Part shown: piece after piece, positions 12,401-22,200 of the stretch
Numbering within the stretch: position 1 is the first letter of the stretch
Layout: every line of letters begins with the position of its first letter
Assembly: GCA_037349105.1 (NCBI GenBank)
Contig: JAYJMM010000123.1
Location: 5,952,001-6,016,000 of the forward strand
DNA from: Limnomonas spitsbergensis
Lineage: Eukaryota > Chlorophyta > Chlorophyceae > Chlamydomonadales
Direction of reading: 5' to 3'
DNA: 64,000 nucleotides
The notes under the pieces: generated by a model
Told to the model about the DNA's origin: nothing
The model's database searches: none
The model's input: only the letters and a program-made list of their open reading frames with translations
Program-made: the position numbers and the translations under genes

Positions 12401-12790
12401 CTGATGAGGCGACCAGGTTAAAACCGTGAACCCTGCCTCTCGGTCAATGGAGGGGGCAGGGTTTAAACCCGCAACCCATCTCTTGAGTGATGAAGGGGCT
12501 GAGTTTAAACTGTAAACCCATAACCGAACGCACATTTGATGAGAAGCCAGGATTTCAAACCTTAATCCTAACTAATGGTTTACGATGAGCCAGGTTTCAA
12601 CCCTTAACCCTAACTAAGGGTTCATGAGAGGCCAGGGTTTCAACCTAAACCCTACTTCATGGTTTATTAGGAGCCAGTGTTTCAACCCTACATGCTCACT
12701 GATGGTTTATAAGGAGCCAGCAGTTTAAACCTAATCCCAGGACTCACGATTGATGAGGAGCCAGAACTTGAGATAGGACTCCTGAGAATG
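12400..12790. repeat. Degenerate ~55-bp repeat with GAGCCAGGGTTTCAA core
   Basis: Seven or so decayed copies each have TGATGAGGAGCCAG, a TTTCAAACC block and CCTAACT. It is old and too diverged for exact boundaries. Confidence 0.7.
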
Positions 12791-13361
12791 CACAAGACAG
12801 GCAGGGGCGACAGATCACTGTGCGTTTGAATTCAAATTGAAACATGCAGGGGCGACAGATCACCGTGCGTTTGAATTCAAATCGAAACAGGCTAAGCAGC
12901 GCAAGCGGAGGCAGAGCAGAGCGCCACCGGCGCTGCAGCCAGCGTTACCGCCCAGATTGTGGTGACAAGGTCTACAGCCTAGCAATTGTATTCCTTGCGC
13001 TGTTAGAGACGGCGTCACTGCCCAGATTTTGATCAGGATCGCAATGCCCGGATAATCTACCTCCACACGCGCGGATTGGTGGTGTCCCCGCCCAGATTTC
13101 AACCACAATATAATCGGCAGCCGATTAAAGCCAGAAGTGTTTTCCAAGCCAGAAGTGTTGGCCCGGCTTCAAAGCGCAAATCGTCAAAACACGGCACGTG
13201 CGAGTGTTCGTTTATTCACAAATGTGGCCATTGGTGGTGCCACAGCGCAGGTTGCGATTGAAACCTTGGCGGCTGAAGAGGAAACGCGGGACCGGTCTGG
13301 CACCGTCGAAAAATGCAAAGCCCTTACAGCCCTGAACCCTCACACACACCACTTGATTACA
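12791..13361. other. Spacer with a 46-bp direct repeat
   Basis: The segment around GCAGGGGCGACAGATCAC and GTTTGAATTCAAAT is duplicated at 12798 and 12846. The phrase CGCCCAGATTT recurs near 12950, 13018 and 13089. I see no exon. Confidence 0.5.
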
Positions 13362-13553
13362 CGTTAGCTTCACCCTCAGCTACACGTTAGCTTCACCCTC
13401 AGCTACACGTTAGCTTCACCCTCAGCTACACGTTAGCTTCACCCTCAGCTACACGTTAGCTTCACCCTCAGCTACACGTTAGCTTCACCCCCAGCTACAC
13501 GTTAGCTTCACCCTCAGCTACACCTTAGCTACATGCAAGTGACCCAGTGGGTA
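13362..13553. repeat. 23-bp CAGCTACACGTTAGCTTCACC minisatellite, related to an intron of the WD40 gene
   Basis: About seven near-perfect 23-bp copies end in TTAGCTACATGCAAGTGAC, then CCAGTGGGTA. The same repeat and the same closing phrase occur at 56225-56402 between two exons of the WD40 gene. That makes this block a displaced copy of that intron, or the two share a source. Confidence 0.9.
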
Positions 13554-13599
13554 CCTTAAAGCCCTAAACCCTCACACACCTCTTGATTCCATCCGAAGC

Positions 13600-13885
13600 C
13601 AAAACCCTAAAAATCCACACCCTAAAAATCCACACATCCAAAACCCTATAAATCCACACATCCAAAAACCTATAAATCCACACATCCAAAACCCTATAAA
13701 TCCACACATCCAAAACCCTATAAATCCACACATCCAAAACCCTGTAAATCCACACATCCAAAACCCTTTAAATCCACACATCCAAAACCCTATAAATCCA
13801 CACATCCCAAACCCTACAAATCCACACATCCAAAACCCTATAAATCCACACATCCAAAACCCTATAAATCCACACATCCAAAACC
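13600..13885. repeat. 24-bp CCTATAAATCCACACATCC minisatellite
   Basis: About 12 copies lie here, with one stray partial copy at 14640-14690. The unit length is divisible by three, so open frames run through it. I regard these as non-coding. Confidence 0.93.
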
Positions 13886-14995
13886 GACACATGGTAACAG
13901 GGCTGTGCAGGTTGAGGACTTGAGGTAGCCTCCCATGTTGGCTGTAGAGCATGGGACCGGGATATTATTAACAATTACAGGCCGGCCAGTTACCGGGCAG
14001 AAAATATGGTATGAAAAATGTGAAACAAATCGGCGGGAACAAATTTGAAGAAAAAAATGGTGGAAAAAAATCTTTGTCCCCGTTGGCACAAGCTGGGGCC
14101 TGAAGCAAAAAAACAAAAACGGATGTGTAGCTGTAGGCCATTTTCCCCCCAGATGTAGCTGGGGGTCTTTTTTTACCTGGACTTGGTCCACTCTTCGGCT
14201 AGCTGGGGACCATTTTTTCCCCAGATATACCAGGGCAGCTACAGTTGTGTATATCTTCCTTTTTCCCCAGATGCACCTGGGCATTTTTACCCAGACTCGT
14301 ACACTCTTCGACCTTCCCTAGAGCTATCAGACTGTGATCGAGCAGGCCGGCGAGTTCCTGCCTGAAGGTGCCGAGAGAGCCGTTGCTAACGTCTAAACTG
14401 CCGAGGTGCCTGAGAGGGCGTCGCAAATTCATACTTTTCCACACTTCCGGGGGGGAAATCGTGGAACGTGACAAGTGCACAAAGTACAACTCGGACAAGT
14501 CAGGTAAACATATATAAGAGGCTTCCAGGCGTTCTCAAGAGTTTAGGGTTTAGGGTCTAGAGTATCAGGCCCAGGCGTTCTCGATGGTTTTCAAGAAGGG
14601 CATCATAGAGCCCTGAATGGCGCAAGGCTACCGGTCCCCTGAAATCCGAAACCTTATAGATCCACACATCCAAAATCCACACATGTCTCAGGCTTGGCTT
14701 CGGCCACCATCCTGCAACACCAACGGCTGCAGAGGGTCAGATGCAGCAGGGCCCCCTGCTGGGGGCCAGTCGCAACCTCAGGCCAGTCCAGGCTCGGTCC
14801 CTCAAGTCGCGGCTGGAAATGAGCTGAAGGTAAAGAATAGCAATTTTGACGAAAGCCTGCTAAAACACAAATAAGGCAACTTCGGTTGGCGCTGAAACAT
14901 TTGAAAATGTCGTCTTCTTGCCTGGTCCGGGTCGGCTCAGTGGCGGCCGCCAGACAGGCCCCAATCCTCTCTACCCCAAAGGTGACCTGTCACTG
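13886..14995. other. Spacer with one weak exon-like frame
   Basis: On the minus strand, 14470-14330 encodes LRHLGSLDVSNGSLGTF, which faintly resembles a leucine-rich repeat. Splice sites are weak and no neighbouring exon supports it. A CCATTTTCCCCCCAGATGTAGCTGGG motif is repeated at about 14139 and 14208. The rest shows nothing recognisable. Confidence 0.35.
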
Positions 14996-14999
14996 CGGA

Positions 15000-15440
15000 A
15001 AACAAAGCTTCCACTGATGTGACATTTTGAAACCCTTAACCCTGAAGCCTAAATAACGCTTGCACTCATTTCACATTTTGGAACCCTAAACCCTAAACCC
15101 CTAAACAACGCTTGCACTGATGTGACGATTTTTAACCCAGACCCTAAACCCTAAACAAACCCCTAAACAACGCTTGCACTGATGTGGCGATTTTTAACCC
15201 AGACCCTAAACCCTAAACAAACCCCTAAACAACGCTTGCACTGATGTGACGATTTTTAACCCAGACCCTAAACCCTAAACAAACCCCTAAACAACGCTTG
15301 CACTGATGTGACGATTTTTAACCCAGACCATAAACCCTAAACAAACCCCTAAACAACGCTTGCACTGATGTGACGATTTTTAACCCAGACCCTAAACCCT
15401 AAACAAAACCCTAAACAACGCTTGCACTGATGTGACATTT
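15000..15440. repeat. 62-bp repeat with GCTTGCACTGATGTGAC and CCCTAAA
   Basis: Five to seven copies each have AACGCTTGCACTGATGTGAC, ATTTTTAACCCAGACC and CCCTAAACCCTAAAC. Confidence 0.92.
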
Positions 15441-15526
15441 CTTCTTCTTCTCAAACCAGTGCCGGAGGTTCAGCGCACCGGCACCAAAACGACCCGCGGA
15501 ATTCAAACAGCCACACGTTTCTGAGC

Positions 15527-15712
15527 GCACTTCGGGCCTGGACCAGTCCTTCTTCCTTCGTGACTCAGCTACGCACTTCGGGCCTGGACCAGTCCTTCTT
15601 CCTTCGTGACTCAGCTACGCACTTCGGGCCTGGACCAGTCCTTCTTCCTTCGTGACTCAGCTACGCACTTCGGGCCTGGACCAGTCCTTCTTCCTTCGTG
15701 ACTCAGGTACAC
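15527..15712. repeat. 46-bp tandem repeat, four copies
   Basis: Four almost identical copies contain CGCACTTCGGGCCTGGACC and TTCCTTCGTGACTCAGCTA. The near-identity suggests recent expansion. Confidence 0.93.
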
Positions 15713-15895
15713 ATGTCTGGCCCTGTCTGCGGTCAGCCATGCTACTTTGGCCACCACTCATAAGCCAGTCCAGGTTTGTTCCCAATCGGGCCTTTGACGG
15801 CCGCGGGGCGGGGACTGTCAAAGGTGGCCTTGTAGCCGGGAAGAAAGATACGCTGCACTCCGGCGGATGCCGTCGTTGGACATTTAGCCGACCAC

Positions 15896-16116
15896 TTAGG
15901 GGTCGGTCAGACTATTGCGTTTGGTGGGTTGCGTTTGACATTCATAATCGTAAATAGCCTATCAGACGATACGGGCGCAGTTGATTCCATTTAAACATAC
16001 TAATGTTGTATCCAAACGCTAACCCCCCCCCCCCCCCCCCCTGCGTTTCGCGTCTGCGTTTGCGTTTGGAAGTCCAAACGCAACCTCAAACGCAACGCAG
16101 TCTGACCTACCCCTTC
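15896..16116. mobile_element. 221-bp MITE-like element with terminal inverted repeats and 9-bp target duplication
   Basis: The left end, TTAGGGGTCGGTCAGAC, and the right end read inversely, GAAGGGGTAGGTCAGAC, match for most of their length. The inverted similarity continues inward through GCGTTTGG and GGTTGCGTTTG blocks. Both sides are flanked by GCCGACCAC (15887-15895 and 16117-16125), a perfect 9-bp target duplication. Short terminal repeats with a 9-bp duplication are typical of Mutator-like elements; that assignment is an inference. There is no coding capacity. A 19-base C run lies inside. Confidence 0.75.
16023..16041. repeat. C19 homopolymer
   Basis: Nineteen consecutive C lie within the short inverted-repeat element. 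The length may be unreliable in the assembly. Confidence 0.9.
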
Positions 16117-16173
16117 GCCGACCACGTGCTGCGGTCTAACTGAAGGCTCCCACCCACAAGGTCCTCTCACCCC

Positions 16174-16257
16174 TCAGTCGTTCTTGTTCAGCATTTGGTA
16201 AACGAGCGTTATAAGCCGACCCCACGCTAAACAACGACCCAAGGCTTCCACCAGGAC
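16174..16257 (-). pseudogene. Decayed copy of exon 3, or alternative terminal exon
   Basis: On the minus strand CGCTCGTTTACCAA...AAGAACGAC then TGAGGGGTGAGAG parallels the end of exon 3 (CGCTCCTCTACCACA...AAGAAGGAC then CTTGGGGTGAGAG). It therefore looks like an old duplicate of that exon end and its donor at the far side of the array. It is open from an acceptor at 16258 in the correct phase, so it could also serve as a real last exon ending MLNKND. Confidence 0.55.
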
Positions 16258-19200
16258 CTGGCGTCCACCCCCCACCGCTCTCACCCCCCACCGCTAACAC
16301 CCCCCACCGCTCTCACCACCCACCGCTCTCACCCCCCACCGCTCTCACCCCCCACCGCTCACATCCCCCACTGCTCACATCCCCCACCGCTCACATCCCC
16401 CACCAATGACACCCCCCACCGCTCTCAACCCCCACCGCTCACACCCCCCACCGCTCACACCCCCCACCGCTCACACACCCTACCACTCACATCCCCCACC
16501 GCTCACACCCCTACCGCTCACACCCCCCACCGCTCACACCCCCCACCGCTCACATCCCCCACTGCTCACACCCCCCACCGCTCACATCCCCCACCGCTCA
16601 CACCCCCCACCGCTCACACTCCCCACCACTCACATCCCCCACCGATAACACCCCTACCGCTCACACCCCCCACCGCTCTCACCCCCCACCGCTCACACAC
16701 CCCACTGCTCACATCCCCCACTGCTCACACCCCCCACCGCTCTCACCCCCCACCGCTCACACCCCCCACCGCTCACACTCCCTACCACTCACATCCCCCA
16801 CCGATAACACCCCTACCGCTCACACCCCTACCGCTCACACCCCCCACCGCTCTCACCCCCCACCGCTCACATCCCCCACCGCTCTCAACCCCCACCGCTC
16901 TCACCCCCCACCGCTCACATCCCCCACCGCTCTCACCCCCCACCGCTCTCACCACCCACCGCTCTCACCCCCACCGCTCTCACCCCCCACCGCTCACATC
17001 CCCCACCACTCACACCCCCACCGCTCACACCCCCCACCGCTCACACTCCCTACCACTCTTACCCCCCACCGCTCACACCCCCACCGCTCTCACCCCCCAC
17101 CGCTCTCACCCCCCACCGCTCTCACCCCCACCGCTCTCACCCCCACCGCTCTCACCCACCACCGCTCACACCCCCCACCGCTCACATACCCCACCACTCA
17201 CACCCCCCACCGCTCACACCCCCCACTGCTCGCACTCCCTACCACTCTTACCCCCCACCGCACAAACCCCCACTGCTCACACCCCCCAACGCTCTCACCC
17301 ACCACCGCTCTCACCCCCCACCGATGACACTCCCAACCGCTCACATCCCCCACCGCTCTCACCCCCCACCGCTCACACCGCCCACAGCTCTCACCCCCAC
17401 CGCTCTCACCCACCACCGCTCTCACCCACCACCGCTCTCACCCCCCACAGCTCTTACCCACCACCGCTCTCACCCACCACCGCTCTCACCCACCACCGCT
17501 CTCACCCCCACCGTTCTCACCCCCCACCGCTCACATCCCCCACTGCTCTCACCCTCCACCGCTCTCACCCCCACCGCTCACATCCCCCACTGCTCATATC
17601 CCCACCAATCACATCCCCCACCACTCACACCCCCCACTGATGACACCCCCCACCGCTCTCACCCCCCACCGCTCACATCCCCCCCCGCTCTCACCCCCTA
17701 CCGCTCTCACCCCCTACCACCGCTCACACCCCCACCGCTCACACCCCCCACCACTCTCACCCCCCACCGCTCACCCCCCCCCACCACTCTCACCCCCCAC
17801 CGCTCTCACCCCCCACCACTCTCACCCCCCACCGCTCTCACCCCCCACCGCTCACCCCCCCACCGCTCTCACCACCCACCGCTCTCACCCCTACCGCTCT
17901 CATCCCCACAGCTCTCATCCCCCACCGCTCACATCCCCCACCACTCACACACCCCCACCGCTCACACCCCCCACCGCTCACACTCCCTACCACTCTTACC
18001 CCCCACCGCACACACCCCCACCGCTCACACCCCCCACCACTCTCACCCCCCATCGCTCTCACCCACCACCGCTCTCACCCCCACCGCTCTCACCCCCCCA
18101 CCGCTCACATCCCCCACCACTCTCACCCCCCACCGCTCACATCCCCCACCGCTCCTACCCCCACCACTCTTACCCCCCACCGCTCTCACCCCCCACCGCT
18201 CTCACCCCCCACCGCTCTCACCCCCCACCGCTCTCACCCCCCACCGCTCTCACCCCCACCGCTCTCACCCCCCACCGCTCACATCCCCCACCGCTCTCAC
18301 CCCCCACCACTCACATCCCCCACTGCTCACATCCCCCACCACTCACACCCCCTACCGATGACACCCCCCACCGCTCTCACCCCCCACCGCTCACACCCCC
18401 CACCGCTCTCACCTCCTACCGCTCTCACCCCCTACCACCGCTCACACCCCCACCGCTCACACCCCCCACCACTCTCACCCCCCACCGCTCTCACCCCCCA
18501 CCGCTCTCACCCCCCCCCGCTCTCACCCCCCACCGCTCTCACCCCCCACCGCTCACATCCCCCACCGCTCTTACCCCCCACCGCTCTCACCACCCACCGC
18601 TCTCACCCCCACCGCTCTCACCCCCCACCGCTCACATCCCCCACCACTCACACCCCCACCGCTTACACCCCCCACCGCTCACACTCCCTACCACTCTTAC
18701 CCCCCACCGCTCACACCCCCACCGCTCACACCCCCCACCGCTCTCACCCCCCACCGCTCTCACCCCCACCGCTCTCACCCCCACCGCTCTCACCCCCCAC
18801 CGCTCACACCCCCCACCGCTCACATACCCCACCACTCACATCCCCCACCGCTCACACCCCCACCGCTCACACCCCCCACCGCTCTCACCCCCCACCGCTC
18901 TCACCCCCCACCGCTCTCACCCCCCACCGCTCTTACCCCCCACCGCTCTCACCCCCCACCACTCACATCCCCCACCACTCACATCCCCCACCACTCACAC
19001 CCCCCACCGATGACACCCCCCACCGCTCTCACCCCCTACCGCTCTCACCCCCTACCACCGCTCACACCCCCACCGCTCACACACCCCACCACTCTCACCC
19101 CCCACCGCTCTCACCCCCCACCGCTCTCACCCCCCACCGCTCTCACCCCCCACCACTCTCACCCCCCACCGCTCTCACCCCCCACCGCTCTCACCCCCCA

Positions 19201-22200
19201 CCGCTCTCACCCCCCACCGCTCACACCCCCCACCGCTCTCACCCCCCACCGCTCTCACCCCCCACCGCTCTCACCCCCCACCGCTCACACCCCCCACCGC
19301 TCACACCCCCCACCACACACACCCCCACCGCTCTCACCCCCCACCGCTCTCACCCCCACCGCTCTCACCCCCCACCGCTCTCACCCACCACCGCTCTCAC
19401 CCCCCACCGCTCTCACCCCCACCGCTCACATCCCCCACCACTCACACCCCCCACCGCTCACACCCCCCACCGCTCACACTCCATACCACTCTCACCCCCA
19501 CCACTCACACCCCCCACCACTCACACCCCCCACCACTCACACCCCCCACCGCTCTCACCCCCCACCACTCACACCCCCCACCACTCACACCCCCTACCAC
19601 TCTCACCACCCACTACTCACACCCCCCACCGCTCTCACCCACCACCGCTCACACCCCCCACCGCTCACACCCCCACCGCTCACACTCCCTACCGCTCTCA
19701 CCCCCCACCGCTCACACCCCCCACCGCTCACACACCCCACCACTCTCACCCCAAGGTCCTTCTTGGTGATCTTGTGGTAGAGGAGCGCAAATAGGATGTT
19801 GAAGGGAAGCTGCACGGCAAGTATTTGCAAGCATAGGTAAGAGAATGAGCATGGGCAAAAGGGCAAGAAAGGGCAAGCATGGGCTAGAACGTGAGAATGG
19901 GCAAAGGGGCAATAAAGGGCAAGCATGGGCTAGAACGTGAGCATGGGCAAAAGGGCAAGAAAGGGCAAGCATGGGCTAGAACGTGAGAATGGGCAAAAGG
20001 GCAAGAAAGGGCAAAAGGGCAAGAGAGTGAGAATGGGCAAGCATGGGCTAGAGGGTAAGAATGGGCAAAAGGGCAATAAAGGGCAAGCATGGGCTAGAAC
20101 GTGAGAATGGGCAAAAGGGCAAGAAAGGGCAAGCATGGGCTAGAACGTGGGAATGGGCAAAAGGGCAATAAAGGGCAAAAGGGCAAGCATGGGCTAGAAC
20201 GTGAGCATGGGCAAAAGGGCAATAAAGGGCAAGCATGGGCTAGAACGTGAGAATGGGCAAAAGGGCAAGAAAGGGCAAAAGGGCAAGAGAGTGAGAATGG
20301 GCAAGCATGGGCTAGAGGGTAAGAATGGGCAAAAGGGCAAGAAAGGGCAAGCATGGGCTAGAACGTGAGAATGGGCAAAAGGGCAAGAAAGGGCAAGCAT
20401 GGGCTAGAACGTGAGAATGGGCAAAAGGGCAATAAAGGGCAAAAGGGCAAGCATGGGCTAGAACGTGAGCATGGGCAAAAGGGCAATAAAGGGCAAGCAT
20501 GGGCTAGAACGTGAGAATGGGCAAAAGGGCAAGAAAGGGCAAAAGGGCAAGAGAGTGAGAATGGGCAAGCATGGGCTAGAGGGTAAGAATGGGCAAAAGG
20601 GCAAGAAAGGGCAAGCATGGGCTAGAACGTGAGAATGGGCAAAAGGGCAAGAAAGGGCAAGCATGGGCTAGAACGTGAGAATGGGCAAAAGGGCAAGAAA
20701 GGGCAAGCATGGGCTAGAACGTGAGAATGGGCAAAGGGGCAAAAAAGGGAAAGCATGGGCATAAGGGTGAAAATGGGCAAAAGAGCAAGAATGGGCAAGA
20801 CAATGAGAATGGGCAGGCACGGGCAGGAGGGCAAGAATGAAAAGTTACACGAGAGCTCTGACACCAAACGCTTGTGGGGGAGCTATGCCACCAAACACAA
20901 GCAGCGGAGCCTTGGCCGAGATCTGAGCCTGGCACCCATCGCTCCATCCTATTAACAAAAGAGCCCCCTCCCCTGTACTGCATGAATCGTCTCCTCCTAT
21001 TCCTTTCAGCCTCCTTATTTTATGCCTAAACCCTCCGTTTCCCTAAACTCTCTTTGTTATTGACTAAACCCTCCTTATTTCCTGAACCAGACCTCTTCCA
21101 ATAAACCTCCGGCTTCTGAACCCTCCGTCGTCTTAACCTTCCGTCGACTAAGCCCTCCGTTGTCTAAATCCTTCGTCACCTTAACCCTCCATTGTACCCC
21201 CTTCGTCGCCTAAACCCTTCATCGCCTAAACCCTTCGTCGCCTAAACCCTTCGTCGTCAAAACCCTTCATCGCCTAAACCCTTCGTCGCCTACACCCTTC
21301 GTCGTCTAAACCCTTCGTCGCCTAAACCCTTCATCGCCTAAACCCTTCGTCGCCCTAACCTTCCGTCGCCTAAACCCTTCGTTGCCTAAACCCTTCGTTG
21401 CCTAAACCCTTCGTCGCCTTAACCCTTCGTCGCCTAAACCCTTCGTCGCCGAAATCTTCCGTTGTTTAATCCCTTCGTCGCCTAAACCCTTCGTCGCCTA
21501 AACCCTTCGTCGCCTAAACCCTTCGTCGCCTAAACCCTTCGTTGCCAAAATCTTCCTTTGTTTAAACCCTCGGTCGCTTAAACCCTTCATCACCTAAACC
21601 CTTCGTCGCCTAAACCCTTCGTCGTCAAAACCCTTCATCGCCTAAACCCTTCGTCGCCTAAACCCTTCGTCGTCTAAACCCTTCGTCGTCTAAACCCTTC
21701 GTCGCCTTAACCCTTCATCGCCTAAGCCCTTCGTCGCCTTAACCCTCCGTTGTCTAAACCCTTCATCGCCTAAACCCTTCGTCGCCTAAACCCTTCATCG
21801 CCTAAACCCTTCGTCGCCTAAACCCATCGTCGCCTAAACCCTTCGTCGCCTAAACCCTTCATCGCCTAAAGCCTTCGTCGCCTAAACCCTTCGTCGCCGA
21901 AATCTTCCGTTGTTTAAACCCTTCGTCGCCTAAACCCTTCATCGCCTAAACCCTTCGTCGCCGAAATCTTCTGTTGTTTAAACCCTCAGTCGCCTACCCC
22001 CCACCCTTGACTAAACCCTCCGTCACATGAAACCTCCGTCGCCAAAACCCTTTCTGCGTCACTCACCCCAGCCGCCAGCACCATGACAATCTTGACCAGC
22101 AGGCTCTCCGTGCTGAAGGCGGTCAGGGCCAGCATGAACTTCTCGAGAGCCAGGTCCATCATGACCCTCCCAGCAGTCAGGGCGCCGGGGCCGAAAACAG

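Noticed and set aside
13600..13885. CRISPR-like regular repeat
   Set aside because: Units are contiguous with no spacers, and the genome is eukaryotic; ordinary minisatellites.
13564..13974. DVWIYRVL / FWMCGFIG octapeptide proteins
   Set aside because: Direct translation of a 24-bp minisatellite in two frames, with no other coding sign.
17324..19794. Pro/His/Ser/Thr-rich proteins of 256-478 aa
   Set aside because: They are translations of the 16-bp array on the strand opposite the gene that contains it. Several frames are open at once.
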